A stretch of 64,000 nt of DNA from Chitinophagales bacterium (GTDB taxonomy: Bacteria > Bacteroidota > Bacteroidia > Chitinophagales > CAIOSU01). Location: positions 35,951 through 99,950 of the forward strand of contig JAGYJT010000007.1 of assembly GCA_018401955.1 (NCBI GenBank), read 5' to 3'. Shown piece after piece: positions 17,604 through 28,187 of the stretch. Both the position numbers and the translations under genes were made by a program. The notes beneath the pieces are model-generated. The model was not told the origin of the DNA. It was given only the letters and a program-made list of their open reading frames with translations, and searched no databases. The stretch's first letter is position 1. The number at the start of each line of letters is the position of its first letter.

Positions 17604-19178
17604 TCATTGGTTTAAAATCATATCCGCAGCCTTTTCTGCAATCATTATTGTAGGTGCATTGGTGTTCCCGGCAATAATAGTGGGCATTATGGATGCGTCA
17701 ACTACCCTTAGGCCTTTAATGCCATGTACTTTCAGGCTACTATCAACAACCGCCAATGCATCATTGCCCATTTTGCACGTGCCTACAGGATGATACATGG
17801 CCTCCATATTCAAACGGATGTGCTCTTTGATTTCACTTACGCTATGCAATCTGTCATGCGGACGATAGTAGTTGCTAAAATATGGCTTGAAAGACTTAGA
17901 GTGCAAAAGTTTAGCTGCCACTTTATAGCCCTCAATCATGGCTAGCATATCCTCCTCAGCGGCCAAATAATTAGGATTAATGAGCGGAGCATCTTTATGG
18001 TTAGCACTTTTAAGCTTAAGCTCTCCAACACTTTTGGGCTTTACTAAACATGGGGCAATGGTAAACCCATCGCCACCTGGCTTTACAAACCCATGCTCAA
18101 TAAGAAATGCTGGGCAAAAGAATACCTGCATATCGGGCACGGTAAACTCTGGGCGGGTTTTTACAAAACCACAAGCTTCGGCTATGGTACTAGTTAGCGG
18201 GCCACGGCGTAGCAAAAAGTACTTGAGCATATTGCCTAAATTTTCAGCCGTGTCCAATGTTCGCCCTTTGGCTAAACGTGCAGCTATTACTACAAATGGA
18301 TGGTCGCGCAAATTTTGACCAACCCCAGGCAAATCATGCTTTACCTCAATGCCCAGTTCTTGCAAATGCCCAGCCGGGCCTATGCCCGATAGCATAAGTA
18401 ATTGTGGACTATTGATGGACCCTGCCGATAAAACCACCTCTTTATTTGCAGACTCGGTATAGACTTGGCCATTGTGCTCATATGTTACTCCTGTTACTTC
18501 CTTGTTTTTCAACTCCAACTTAAGTACCATAGCATTGGTAACTATCTTCAGGTTGATTCGTTTTTTCAATATGGGTTTAAGGTAGGCAGCTGCCGTGCTG
18601 TGCCTTTTGCCTTTTTTAACCGTGCGCTGAAACAACCCAAAACCCTCTTGCTCTTCGGCGTTAAAATCAGGATTTTGGGGATATTGCATTTCTTGCGAAG
18701 ACTTTAAGAACAATTGGCTCATAAAGTTCGGTGAAATTGGATCTGTTACACTCAGCAGGCCACCCTTACCGTGGTATTGGCTTTCTCCCCTTTGCTGGTC
18801 TTCCGATTTTTTGAAATATGGTAACACATCCTTAAAGCCCCATCCAGGGTTGCCAAGGGCTTCCCACTCATTGTAATCTTCTTTATTGCCACGTATATAA
18901 ATCATGGCATTAATGCTGCTCGAGCCGCCCAATACCTTGCCTCGTGGCATAAAAATCCTTCTGCCTAGCAAGGCATCTTGTGCAGTTGAGTAGTATCCCC
19001 AGTCATACTGGGTTCTAAATAGTTTATAAAAAGCAGTAGGTATGTTTATGTACTTATCCTTGTCTGGCCCGCCAGCTTCAAGCAACAGCACTTTAGTGTC
19101 TGGATTTTCGGATAACCGATTGGCCAAAACACAACCCGCAGAGCCTCCCCCAATTATTATATAGTTGTACATAAACAC
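17604..19178 (-). CDS. GMC family FAD-dependent oxidoreductase (choline dehydrogenase-like)
   Basis: 524-residue flavoprotein of the glucose-methanol-choline family. The N-terminus has the FAD-binding loop [17 protein letters not shown] and [13 protein letters not shown] signature 1 is [15 protein letters not shown], and signature 2 is [19 protein letters not shown]. The C-terminal [18 protein letters not shown] carries the active-site His and is followed by [20 protein letters not shown]. It oxidises an alcohol, probably a primary aliphatic or choline-like one; no betaine aldehyde dehydrogenase is adjacent, so the substrate stays open. No signal peptide, so cytoplasmic. Confidence 0.92.
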   Translation of the reverse strand: MFMYNYIIIGGGSAGCVLANRLSENPDTKVLLLEAGGPDKDKYINIPTAFYKLFRTQYDWGYYSTAQDALLGRRIFMPRGKVLGGSSSINAMIYIRGNKEDYNEWEALGNPGWGFKDVLPYFKKSEDQQRGESQYHGKGGLLSVTDPISPNFMSQLFLKSSQEMQYPQNPDFNAEEQEGFGLFQRTVKKGKRHSTAAAYLKPILKKRINLKIVTNAMVLKLELKNKEVTGVTYEHNGQVYTESANKEVVLSAGSINSPQLLMLSGIGPAGHLQELGIEVKHDLPGVGQNLRDHPFVVIAARLAKGRTLDTAENLGNMLKYFLLRRGPLTSTIAEACGFVKTRPEFTVPDMQVFFCPAFLIEHGFVKPGGDGFTIAPCLVKPKSVGELKLKSANHKDAPLINPNYLAAEEDMLAMIEGYKVAAKLLHSKSFKPYFSNYYRPHDRLHSVSEIKEHIRLNMEAMYHPVGTCKMGNDALAVVDSSLKVHGIKGLRVVDASIMPTIIAGNTNAPTIMIAEKAADMILNQ

Positions 19179-19294
19179 CCAATTAAAATAGGTGACAAAA
19201 TTAGCGAAAGGGAAGGATGCTTTTGGGCACTTGCGCCTACTGTTGATAAATTGAAGGTTATTAACAAATAGTGGCTATCCGCAAATATTCGTAC

Positions 19295-20257
19295 TCAGCC
19301 TTGTTGTAATAACAATGCAATATAACCTACAAAAATTACTAATAAAACACCAGCCTGCCAACGCTGTAGCGTTTTGCGTTTACCTAAAAACATGGCACCA
19401 AATACTAACAAAGTACCACCTATTAGCAGATAAACCGATTGATTGAAAACAACATTGTATGCAACAGGGCTCACCACAGCGCTCATGCCTAGAATAAGAA
19501 AAACGTTAAAAATGTTGGAGCCAATAATGTTGCCCACGGCCAAATCGCTGCGCTTACGATAAGCAGCCACGGCTGAAGTTGCCAATTCGGGCAAAGAAGT
19601 TCCTGCAGAAACTATTGTTAGACTAATTATCCGTTCACTTACACCCAAGGCTTGAGCAATGGCAATGGCATTATCTACTACTAGTTTACCACCATACACC
19701 AACCCTGCTAAGCCGCCCACAATGTACAATGCGGTTTTCCAAGTAGGCAACAGTTTTGTCTCCTCCTCAACCACATTAGTAGTGCCGTCTTGTTTAAGGG
19801 ATAAGGCTATGTAGGCCAAAAAAGCCACAAAAAATACTAGCAGCACTGCACCATCAAATCTACTAATCACATCATGGCTGCCGCCGGTCCATTTATCATT
19901 GGCCAACAACAGTAATACTAATGCTGCGACCATCGAATAAGGTATTTCTTTCCATACCGTATTACGGTTAACTATTAAGGGGTAAATAAGCCCAGCAATG
20001 CCAAGGATAAAAAACAAGTTGAAATTGTTTGAACCGATAATATTACCCAGCACCACGTCGCTTTTGCCATCAATGGAGGCTAATACATTTACCACCAACT
20101 CGGGCGCTGAGGTACCAAAGGCAACTATGGTAAGGCCAATAGCCAACTCGGGTATCTTAAAACGCTTGGCCAGGGAGGAGGCACCATCAACTAGATAATC
20201 GGCACCTTTAACTAAAAGAGCCAAGCCAATGGCAAACAAAAATAGCGGGAGTAACAT
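19295..20257 (-). CDS. calcium/sodium antiporter (CaCA family, YrbG-like)
   Basis: 320-residue inner-membrane exchanger with about ten hydrophobic helices. The two inverted alpha-repeats that line the ion pathway are plain: GTSAPELVVNVLAS with GNIIGSNNFNLFFILG in the first half, and SAGTSLPELATSAVAA with GNIIGSNIFNVFLILG in the second. The acidic residues of both GTSxPE motifs are kept, so it should be active. An acidic cytoplasmic loop (VVEEETKLL) separates the halves. Length fits the bacterial YrbG type. Single gene, reverse strand, 76 bp from the divergent esterase gene. Confidence 0.93.
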   Translation of the reverse strand: MLLPLFLFAIGLALLVKGADYLVDGASSLAKRFKIPELAIGLTIVAFGTSAPELVVNVLASIDGKSDVVLGNIIGSNNFNLFFILGIAGLIYPLIVNRNTVWKEIPYSMVAALVLLLLANDKWTGGSHDVISRFDGAVLLVFFVAFLAYIALSLKQDGTTNVVEEETKLLPTWKTALYIVGGLAGLVYGGKLVVDNAIAIAQALGVSERIISLTIVSAGTSLPELATSAVAAYRKRSDLAVGNIIGSNIFNVFLILGMSAVVSPVAYNVVFNQSVYLLIGGTLLVFGAMFLGKRKTLQRWQAGVLLVIFVGYIALLLQQG

Positions 20258-20332
20258 CTGTTGGAATATAAAAGCAAAGCTAGGCAGAAAGAAAATTACC
20301 TAAGACAATAGCAGAAACATTATTTTTACCTT

Positions 20333-20977
20333 ATGGCAATACCACAGCATTTTACAACACAGCGCACTGCTCGATACTATACCATTGGGCAAAACACTGA
20401 GGATGCGCAACACTTTTGGATAACTTGCCATGGGTTTGCCCAATTGGCAGGGGAGTTTATTAAGGAGTTTGAACCACTAGCTGCTTTGGGAGGTAAAATT
20501 GTAGCACCTGAGGCACTAAACAGGTTTTACACCCGTGGCTTTGATGGCCGTATAGCTGCAACTTGGATGACCCGCGATGACCGGGAAGCAGAAATAGCGG
20601 ACTATGTTGCCTATCTTGATGGGTTGTACAAGCAAGAAACCCAAGATTTACAACTCATTGCCGATAAACACATACTTGGTTTTTCGCAAGGCGCTACTAC
20701 CGTTTGCCGTTGGGTGGCAGCCCGTAAGCCCGACTTTAACCACTTATGGCTTTGCAGCGGCGATTTACCGCACGACCTTGACTGGGGTGCATTTAAAGTG
20801 TCAATGGATGGCAATATGATGCATCTAGTGCTCGGTAATGCAGACCCATTGATACCTGAAGGGCGCAAAGAAGCTACCCAAGCTAAAATTGAGGAACATG
20901 GTATTAATTACTTGTTTCATGGATTTAAGGGTGCCCACGAAATAAGTATGGATGCCATTACAAGTTTTATTGGGTAA
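20333..20977 (+). CDS. alpha/beta hydrolase, phospholipase/carboxylesterase type
   Basis: 214-residue cytoplasmic serine hydrolase. The nucleophile elbow is GFSQG (in HILGFSQGATTVCRW), an early oxyanion region is WITCHGFAQLAG, the acid is probably the Asp in VLGNADPLIPE, and the base the His in FKGAHEIS, giving a complete triad in family order. Size agrees with the small carboxylesterase/phospholipase group. Substrate unknown. It is followed by a forward FkbM-type gene after 99 bp. Confidence 0.82.
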   Translation: MAIPQHFTTQRTARYYTIGQNTEDAQHFWITCHGFAQLAGEFIKEFEPLAALGGKIVAPEALNRFYTRGFDGRIAATWMTRDDREAEIADYVAYLDGLYKQETQDLQLIADKHILGFSQGATTVCRWVAARKPDFNHLWLCSGDLPHDLDWGAFKVSMDGNMMHLVLGNADPLIPEGRKEATQAKIEEHGINYLFHGFKGAHEISMDAITSFIG

Positions 20978-21076
20978 CCTTTTACCCAAGCGTGACACCA
21001 TAATACTACTTGCGCAATGCTTAGCGAAATTTAAATCTAAAGCCATTATCTTTACACCTAGAGAAAGCAGCATAAT

Positions 21077-21874
21077 ATGGCAAATCTTATTTCAAGAGCG
21101 ATAAACAAAGTAAAACGGACACTAAACCCCGACATAAAATATAAGGCTGAAGCGCTTATAAAAACAGTACGCATAGGTACTGAATATGGTGGCTGGGTAG
21201 TGCCAGAAAACTTATTTAACGCCGATTCGATTTGCTATTGTGCAGGTGCTGGCGAAGACATATCGTTTGATACCGGTTTGGCCCAAAAGTATGGCTGCAA
21301 GGTATGGGTAATGGACCCTACGCCTAGGGCCATTAAGCACTTTGAGGGCTTGACGGAACAAATTGCTGCAGGCAATAGTTACCCAGTTAACAATAACCCA
21401 AAGGATCTATACCAAATAAAGGCAGATAAGCTGCACTTGATGCATTACCTACCAGTAGGATTGTGGCACCAACACGAATTTTTGAAGTTTTATGCTCCGC
21501 AAAACGAAAGCCATGTATCGCATTCGATTGTGAACCTGCAGAAAACAGACCACTATTTTGAAGCCGAAGTGAAGCGCCTGAAAGATGTAATGCAAGAACT
21601 TGGGCATACCCAGCTTGATTTGTTGAAAATAGATATTGAGGGTGCGGAATATGATGTGATAAACACCATATTGGACGACAAGCTGGATATAAAGGTATTG
21701 TGCGTGGAGCACGACGAATGGTACCATCACAAAGACGACCAATACTTAAAGCGTATAAACGGCATTATTGGGCGTGTGCTAAACGCCGGATATGTGCTTG
21801 CAGATATTGATAGCGCTGCCAACACTACTTACGTAAGAAAGGATGTTTTCCAACAGCTGAAGAAAAAACAGTAA
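21077..21874 (+). CDS. FkbM family methyltransferase
   Basis: 265-residue SAM-dependent methyltransferase. The SAM-binding motif I region is ICYCAGAGEDISFDTGLA, with an acidic residue after the second strand (VWVMDPTPRAIKHF). The FkbM signature LLKIDIEGAEYDVI lies at about residue 180. Such enzymes O-methylate sugars or polyketide hydroxyls. No glycosyltransferase or polyketide genes are beside it, so its acceptor is not suggested by context. No signal peptide. Confidence 0.85.
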   Translation: MANLISRAINKVKRTLNPDIKYKAEALIKTVRIGTEYGGWVVPENLFNADSICYCAGAGEDISFDTGLAQKYGCKVWVMDPTPRAIKHFEGLTEQIAAGNSYPVNNNPKDLYQIKADKLHLMHYLPVGLWHQHEFLKFYAPQNESHVSHSIVNLQKTDHYFEAEVKRLKDVMQELGHTQLDLLKIDIEGAEYDVINTILDDKLDIKVLCVEHDEWYHHKDDQYLKRINGIIGRVLNAGYVLADIDSAANTTYVRKDVFQQLKKKQ

Positions 21875-21916
21875 GAGAGATTTTAAGCACCACATTCGTT
21901 AGATGCCAATTACCGA

Positions 21917-22975
21917 TTAAGGTTTGGTGTTGTTGGTTTGGCTTGACTTATCTAGGTAAGTTTTGCACCGCAAAGCTACATTTTCCCTTATATCCATCCA
22001 AAACAGGTTGTAATCAGCTATATGGAAGTCTTTCATTTTTAGCAAGCTGCCCATAAACATGTGTGGCTTGCTAACCCAAAGCATGTTATCTTTTATACGG
22101 GCACCAAATGTTTTGGCTCTTGGTTTTGCAAACCGTCTGCCCACATATCCTTTTTGCACGTGGTGGCTAACCGCTGTGGTATCCATGCTCCAGCTTATTG
22201 GGTTCACCATTATCGCACCATTTAAAAATGTCTCATAGTACTCTGGGTAATAACCCTCTGCATACGTTCCGTAGGAAATAAAACAACCCGTTTCACTTGG
22301 GTTACTGCAAGGCTGCAACACCTTAAAGGTTGTATCGCGGATAGGGAAACCGATTATGTAAGCAGCAACCAATTGATCTTGCAACGGCTTACCCTCAACC
22401 AGGTCGCGTAACAAAAAGCTAGCGTGCAAAGTACCTTGGCTGTGCGATGCGATAATAAATGGTCTACCATTGTTATAATGCTCCAAATAATATTCAAAAG
22501 CCCTTTTTACATCGCTGTAAGCAATCATCAAGGCTTCTCGCCCACCTTCATCCACATTAAAAAAAGAACGAACATGCGCTTGGCGATAACGGGGCGCATA
22601 AATTTTACACGAGCCATTAAAAACGGTGCTTTGATATTTTATGGGTAGGCGGTCGGTTCTATCATTAAGCTCCTTGTTATTCACATCTGCATTCCATTCG
22701 TCACCTTGCAATAGCGTAGTTGGATGGATATAAAACACATCAACATCGGCATCGGCCTGCCTATCTTCCAAATCGGCACCTTTGGGTATTAAATCGGATA
22801 AATCATTTTTATTTGGCAGAGAACACCAATTTGTGGTATCGCTATATATTGGTGCCGCGGGTACTGGCGAGTCGGCAAAGGCAACTTCAATATCCGTTCG
22901 TCGCTCTTGGGCCTGAGCGCTTGCATCAACAGCAATAAATAAAAGCAAAACAAGCAATAGCGGTATTCTATACAT
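21917..22975 (-). CDS. DUF3089 domain-containing secreted alpha/beta hydrolase
   Basis: Exported hydrolase-like protein. The frame extends up to 23041, but Met23 (22975) begins an ideal signal peptide (MYRIPLLLVLLLFIAVDASA), so I choose that start, giving 352 residues. VDVFYIHPTTLLQGDEWNAD is characteristic of DUF3089, and the serine elbow is SHSQGT (in FIIASHSQGTLHASF), preceded by a Tyr/Asp-rich helix. Known members are poorly characterised and are classed with lipase-like folds; substrate unknown. It converges on the FkbM-type gene. Confidence 0.8.
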   Translation of the reverse strand: MYRIPLLLVLLLFIAVDASAQAQERRTDIEVAFADSPVPAAPIYSDTTNWCSLPNKNDLSDLIPKGADLEDRQADADVDVFYIHPTTLLQGDEWNADVNNKELNDRTDRLPIKYQSTVFNGSCKIYAPRYRQAHVRSFFNVDEGGREALMIAYSDVKRAFEYYLEHYNNGRPFIIASHSQGTLHASFLLRDLVEGKPLQDQLVAAYIIGFPIRDTTFKVLQPCSNPSETGCFISYGTYAEGYYPEYYETFLNGAIMVNPISWSMDTTAVSHHVQKGYVGRRFAKPRAKTFGARIKDNMLWVSKPHMFMGSLLKMKDFHIADYNLFWMDIRENVALRCKTYLDKSSQTNNTKP

Positions 22976-23179
22976 GGGTATTGGCGCAGGTTTTGAAGTA
23001 ACAATTGATGGCGACTGATACAATGGTTGTGTAGTCGGCATGTATTGAAAATATTGCCATCCAAAGGTAGTTTATTTTTACAGATTTCAAAAGTTATTGA
23101 AAGTTAAAATTTACATAGTCGGTGTTTATCTTTTCACTTTTCCTATTTATCATTTGGTTTGCCTATTTTCAACCCCCGA

Positions 23180-25039
23180 ATGAATATTTTAGGCATATCA
23201 GCATATTACCACGATTCGGCAGCCGCGCTTATTGTTGATGGGCAGATAATAGCCGCTGCGCAAGAAGAGCGTTTTACCCGTGTAAAACATGATTCAACGT
23301 TTCCTAGCAATGCCGTGAAATATTGCTTAACTGAGGGCGGGATTTCATTAGCAGATATTAACCATGTGGTATTTTATGATAAGCCATTCCTTAAATTCGA
23401 GCGCTTGCTTGAGACATATTATGGCACGGCACCACAAGGTATAACTTCCTTCATTAACTCCATGCCCATTTGGATGAAGGAGAAATTGTTTCTTAAACAA
23501 GGGTTGATTGACGCACTTAACGAAATTGAACCCTTAAAAGATATTAGCAAGCGATTACTGTTCCCTGAGCACCATCTATCTCATGCTGCCAGTGCTTTCT
23601 ACCCATCTCCATACGAAGAAGCTGCCATAGTTACTATTGACGGTGTGGGCGAATGGGCAACACTTTCTATTTGTCATGGCAAAGGCAAGGATATTGAAGT
23701 GCTTAAAGAGCTTCGTTTCCCCCACTCTATTGGTTTATTGTATTCTGCGTTTACTTACTTTTTAGGGTTTAGGGTAAACTCAGGCGAATATAAATTAATG
23801 GGCCTCGCGCCATACGGAGACCCTAACAGCAAACAAGTAGCACAGTTTAAAGAAATTATCTACAAACACCTAATCACCGCATCGCCTGATGGCTCCATTT
23901 ATATGCACCAGCAATACTTTACTTATGCCACTGGATTGCGGATGGTGCCAGATAAAAAATGGAGCCAGTTGTTTGGATTCCCTCGTCGTGAAGCTACCGA
24001 CGAACTGCAATTACACCATTGCAATCTTGGCCTTGCTATACAACAAGTAACGGAAGAACTGGTGATACGCATCATTAAGACAGCCAAGCAGTTAACAGGC
24101 AGTAATAACCTTTGCTATGCAGGTGGTGTGGCCCTTAATTGCGTTGCCAATGGTAAAATGCAAATGGCAGGCATCTTTGAAAACATCTATACACAGCCTG
24201 CCGCAGGCGATGCTGGCGGTGCACTTGGCGCTGCGCTAGCCGCTTACCATATATACAAAGGCCAAGCGCGTATTTTAGCAAATGGTTTAGATGGAATGCA
24301 GGGCTCTTATTTAGGACCCGACATACCTGATGGAGACATAATTGGGTTGACCAGTAACTACAATGCACAATATGAAAAACTAACCAAAGAAACCTTATAC
24401 ACTAAGTGCGCCCAGATATTGGCCGATGGCAATGTGGTTGGGTGGGTGCAAGGTCGCATGGAGTTTGGCCCCAGGGCTCTGGGTGGCCGTAGCATATTAG
24501 GCGACCCCAGGAATGCCGAAATGCAGAAAAAGTTGAACCTTAAAATTAAATATAGAGAGTCGTTTAGGCCATTTGCTCCTGCCGTAATTGCCGAAGATGT
24601 AGCCGAGTATTTTGAATACAATGGTATCTCGCCATATATGCTACTGGTGCACCCTGTTAAGGAAACCAGGAGATTGCCGCTACCTGAAAATTACAATGAG
24701 CTGCCTCTAAGAGAAAAGCTATATCACCTGCGCTCAAATTTACCGAGCATAACCCATATCGACTTTTCTGCAAGAATACAAACGGTACACCATGAAACGA
24801 ACCCCCGGTTCTATGATTTGTTGCAGGCGTTTAAAACTTTAACTGGTTGCGGTGTGTTGGTAAACACAAGCTTTAATGTACGAGGCGAACCTATAGTGTG
24901 CACAGCCGAAGATGCTTATCGCTGCTTTATGCGTACTGATATGGATTACCTGGTGATAAACGATTATCTATTTACCAAAACCAACCAACCTGCTTGGCAA
25001 GAAAAGGATAACTGGAAAGAAGAATTTGTGCTTGACTAA
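23180..25039 (+). CDS. carbamoyltransferase, NodU/CmcH/TobZ family
   Basis: 619-residue enzyme that transfers a carbamoyl group from carbamoyl phosphate, through a carbamoyl-adenylate, to a hydroxyl acceptor. The N-terminal Kae1-like domain has ISAYYHDSAAALI, HHLSHAASAFYPSPYEEAA and YAGGVALNCVANGK with metal-binding His residues; the C-terminal YrdC-like part has GRMEFGPRALGGRSILGDPR and VNTSFNVRGEPIV. The frame opens with TTG at 23159, but the ATG at 23180 (MNILGISAYYH) is the normal family start. No antibiotic, nodulation or sugar-nucleotide cluster lies next to it; surface glycan carbamoylation is a guess. Confidence 0.92.
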   Translation: MNILGISAYYHDSAAALIVDGQIIAAAQEERFTRVKHDSTFPSNAVKYCLTEGGISLADINHVVFYDKPFLKFERLLETYYGTAPQGITSFINSMPIWMKEKLFLKQGLIDALNEIEPLKDISKRLLFPEHHLSHAASAFYPSPYEEAAIVTIDGVGEWATLSICHGKGKDIEVLKELRFPHSIGLLYSAFTYFLGFRVNSGEYKLMGLAPYGDPNSKQVAQFKEIIYKHLITASPDGSIYMHQQYFTYATGLRMVPDKKWSQLFGFPRREATDELQLHHCNLGLAIQQVTEELVIRIIKTAKQLTGSNNLCYAGGVALNCVANGKMQMAGIFENIYTQPAAGDAGGALGAALAAYHIYKGQARILANGLDGMQGSYLGPDIPDGDIIGLTSNYNAQYEKLTKETLYTKCAQILADGNVVGWVQGRMEFGPRALGGRSILGDPRNAEMQKKLNLKIKYRESFRPFAPAVIAEDVAEYFEYNGISPYMLLVHPVKETRRLPLPENYNELPLREKLYHLRSNLPSITHIDFSARIQTVHHETNPRFYDLLQAFKTLTGCGVLVNTSFNVRGEPIVCTAEDAYRCFMRTDMDYLVINDYLFTKTNQPAWQEKDNWKEEFVLD

Positions 25040-25097
25040 TAATGCAAGCAACTGATAGAAACGGTTAGCTGTCTTACCCTTGTTGCCCAAACTTGCT

Positions 25098-25105
25098 TAA
25101 CTTTG
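25098..25105 (+). promoter_or_regulatory. candidate -7 box (TAACTTTG) for the first LVIVD gene
   Basis: Exact match to TAnnTTTG, 22 bp before the TTG start. No convincing -33 TTTG at the usual spacing. Confidence 0.35.
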
Positions 25106-25127
25106 CCTTAACTTAATTACTACCACT

Positions 25128-28100
25128 TTGAAAGCTTTTATTGGATTCCTCCTATTGCTAATCTCCTCTAGCACAATATTCAGTCAAACCAACATGACAT
25201 TTTTGGGCAATTTGGATTATACGCCAGACCTGAGCGATATTTGGGGATATGTGGATGATAATGGCAAAGAGTATGCAATTGTTGGCCTAGAGAACGCCGT
25301 ATCGATTGTAGATGTAAGCAACCCAGCCAACCCTATTGAGCTGGAAAACATTCCGGGTGCCTCTACCATTTGGCGCGATATGAAGGTGTGGGGCAAATAT
25401 GCTTATGTAACTAATGAAGGTGGCAATGGTTTACTCATCATCAATTTAACCAACCTACCCAACAGTGTTACTTTTGTAAACCGTGCACCAAACGGTTTAA
25501 CCACGGCACACAATATTTTTATCGACGAAAACGGTATTGCATACATCCTGGGTGGCAATGGGCCCAACCGTGGTGCCTTAATGCTTGACTTAAACGTTGA
25601 CCCATGGAATCCGCCAGTTATAGGTAACTACAGCACCCGCTACGTGCACGATGCTTTTGTAAGGAACGACACCCTTTGGACGGCTGAAATTAACGATGGT
25701 ATTTTTTCGGTAATTGATGTATCAAACAAAAGCAACCCAGTGGTAATGGCTACGCAAGCCACCTCTAGCAACGATGCGCACAATTTGTGGCTAAGCGATA
25801 ATGGCAAATACCTTTTTACTACCGATGAGCTACCCGATGCTAATATTGATGCATATGATGTAAGCGACTTGGGCAACATCAGCAGGCTTGGTGTCTTTCA
25901 ATCAAGCCCTGGGGAAAATGTTATACCACACAACGTATTTCTTAAGGGTGATTTTGGCATAATCTCTTATTACCGCGATGGAGTGGTGATTTTTGATGCA
26001 ACCCAACCCGGCAACATGATTGAAGTGGGCAACTATGATACCTCTCCAAGTTTTTCAGGCAATGGTTTCAATGGTGCATGGGGCGTATACCCTTACTTGC
26101 CTTCAGGAAATATTTTAGTTACCGATATTGAAAATGGCTTATTTATACTCAGTGCCAATTTTGTAAAGGCATGTTACCTAACAGGCTTGATTACCGATAG
26201 TATAACCAATGCAGCCATAAGCGCTGCAACAGTAACCATACAACAAACCAACACCATAAGAAATACTTCTGCCACAGGCAGATACAACAGCGGCGTAGCA
26301 GACAGTGGGCTGTACACCATTACTATTAGCAAAGCAGGCTACATATCAAAAGTGGTAAACAATGTGCTATTGCGCAATGGTATTACCACTACCGTAAATG
26401 CCAAACTAATACCACAAACTACATTGCCAACCTTTACCGGCAGTGTTGTTGATAGCGTTACAAATATTGGTATTCCCAATGCCTTGGTTCGTTTTGAAAA
26501 TGCCAACGGACAGGTTTTTACCGCTACTGCCAATGCGCAGGGTGATTACAGTATCAATAACTTTACCACAGGCCTTTACACAGCCTACGCAGGTAAATGG
26601 GGCTACGAAACATCAGGAAAAACCGTATTGATAACTGGTAATACGCAGAACTTTAGGCTTAAAGAGGGCTGGTATGATGATTTTATCTTCAGTTTTGGTT
26701 GGACTGCCAACTCAACTGCAACTAGTGGTTTTTGGACACGAGACATACCTAATGGAACCTCATTAAATGGCCTACCATCTAATCCTGGTCTGGATGTGAG
26801 TACCGATTTTGGTGGTTTTGCAGTAGTAACAGGCAACGACCCTGACCCCAATGCTGGTACCGATGATGTAGATGGCGGTTTTGTAAGGCTTATATCCCCA
26901 ATATTTGACTTGTCTAGCTACAATGATGCCTATGTAAGTTATTACCACTGGTTTGTTAACGATGGTGGTTCGTCTGCACCAAATGATTATTATACCGTAA
27001 GTATTTCCAATGGCAGCGACACCCTTGAGTTAGAAAACTTATCAAACACCACTAATGGGTGGGAGCTGATGCGGTTTAGAGTGCAAGATTACCTGACCCC
27101 AACCGCCAATATGAGATTGTTTGTTGAGACAGCCGACCTTAACCCTGGCCATATTGTTGAGGGAGGGTTTGACTTTTTTAGAGCATACGATTCAATTGTA
27201 CCGCCTTCGGCACCAACTGCCAATTTTGCATCAAACAGCCAAACCGTTTGCCCAGGAGAGATTGTTTCTTTTAACGACTTATCAACTGATGACCCTGCAA
27301 GCTGGCAATGGTTATTTATCGGTGGTACTCCCTCATCATCCAATAATCAAAATCCACAAGTTACCTATCTCAACCCTGGTACTTATGCAGTAACACTTAT
27401 TGCCAACAACGGCGTTGGTGCCGACACAGTAAGCATCAACAATTATCTTACCGTTCGCGAAGCGCCATCCGCCACAACTAGTATAACCATACCTACTTGC
27501 TTTGGTGGAAATGATGGCACAGCTACCGTTACTGCGACTGGTAACTTTAGCCCCTTTATTACAGAATGGAGCACAGGCGAAACTAACATAACAACCACTG
27601 GTCTATCTGCCGGTAGTTATACGGTAACGGTAACCGATGCCAATGGATGTAGTGTTGAAAATTTAGTGGACGTAAATAACCCAGCTGCACTTAATATTGT
27701 AGTAACTACTACCCCACTATCAAATGTTAGTGCCGCCGATGGAACGGCATCTGTAACAGTTACCAACGGTACTGCACCTTTCGCGTATAACTGGAGTTCA
27801 GGAAATATTGGTGAGCTAGAAACCGACCTTGCCCTAGGCCAATACAATATTACCGTAACCGATGCACAAGGATGTAGCAATACGGCAACCTTTATTATAG
27901 ATGTGAGTAGCAACGTAAGCAACCTGTTAAAAGACAATGTAGCGCTTTACCCTAATCCATTTACCGAAGAGTTTATTTTGGATGTACCTGCCATAAGCAA
28001 CCCAAATACCACAATAAGCATCTACACCATTGCTGGACAACTACTTGAAACCCATAACTTAACAGCCCCTGCTAAACTATCATTTGGTAGCAATTTAGCA

Positions 28101-28178
28101 GCGGGTATTTATTTCGCTGAAATCACACAAGGAAACGAGAAGATAGTTGTGAGAGTTGTTAAAACAAACAACCGCTAA
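25128..28178 (+). CDS. choice-of-anchor B / LVIVD-repeat surface protein with SprB repeats and T9SS sorting domain
   Basis: 1016-residue secreted protein. A signal peptide (FIGFLLLLISSSTIFSQ) is followed by a beta-propeller of LVIVD repeats (about residues 25-340; for example NAVSIVDVSNPANPIELENI and NGLLIINLTNLP). Next come two carboxypeptidase-regulatory-like modules (about 350-500), a MAM-like module (about 510-690), a PKD domain (about 695-780; GEIVSFNDLSTDDPASWQWL), two SprB-type repeats (TITIPTCFGGNDGTATV; GSYTVTVTDANGCSVE), and a T9SS type A sorting domain (VALYPNPFTEEFILDV to the end). The start is a TTG at 25128; no in-frame ATG would preserve the signal peptide. The next gene is a shorter paralogue 9 bp away. 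Likely surface-attached or released; ligand unknown. Confidence 0.88.
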   Translation: MKAFIGFLLLLISSSTIFSQTNMTFLGNLDYTPDLSDIWGYVDDNGKEYAIVGLENAVSIVDVSNPANPIELENIPGASTIWRDMKVWGKYAYVTNEGGNGLLIINLTNLPNSVTFVNRAPNGLTTAHNIFIDENGIAYILGGNGPNRGALMLDLNVDPWNPPVIGNYSTRYVHDAFVRNDTLWTAEINDGIFSVIDVSNKSNPVVMATQATSSNDAHNLWLSDNGKYLFTTDELPDANIDAYDVSDLGNISRLGVFQSSPGENVIPHNVFLKGDFGIISYYRDGVVIFDATQPGNMIEVGNYDTSPSFSGNGFNGAWGVYPYLPSGNILVTDIENGLFILSANFVKACYLTGLITDSITNAAISAATVTIQQTNTIRNTSATGRYNSGVADSGLYTITISKAGYISKVVNNVLLRNGITTTVNAKLIPQTTLPTFTGSVVDSVTNIGIPNALVRFENANGQVFTATANAQGDYSINNFTTGLYTAYAGKWGYETSGKTVLITGNTQNFRLKEGWYDDFIFSFGWTANSTATSGFWTRDIPNGTSLNGLPSNPGLDVSTDFGGFAVVTGNDPDPNAGTDDVDGGFVRLISPIFDLSSYNDAYVSYYHWFVNDGGSSAPNDYYTVSISNGSDTLELENLSNTTNGWELMRFRVQDYLTPTANMRLFVETADLNPGHIVEGGFDFFRAYDSIVPPSAPTANFASNSQTVCPGEIVSFNDLSTDDPASWQWLFIGGTPSSSNNQNPQVTYLNPGTYAVTLIANNGVGADTVSINNYLTVREAPSATTSITIPTCFGGNDGTATVTATGNFSPFITEWSTGETNITTTGLSAGSYTVTVTDANGCSVENLVDVNNPAALNIVVTTTPLSNVSAADGTASVTVTNGTAPFAYNWSSGNIGELETDLALGQYNITVTDAQGCSNTATFIIDVSSNVSNLLKDNVALYPNPFTEEFILDVPAISNPNTTISIYTIAGQLLETHNLTAPAKLSFGSNLAAGIYFAEITQGNEKIVVRVVKTNNR

Positions 28179-28187
28179 ACCCGATTT

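Noticed and set aside
20970..20989. TTGGGTAA-CCTT-TTACCCAA hairpin after the esterase gene
   Set aside because: Perfect 8-bp stem but no T tract and it includes the stop codon; could be chance, so not called as a terminator.
23159..25039. Biosynthetic gene cluster around the carbamoyltransferase and FkbM genes
   Set aside because: No synthase, glycosyltransferase, aminotransferase or dedicated transporter genes are adjacent; the two genes are separated by an unrelated reverse gene.
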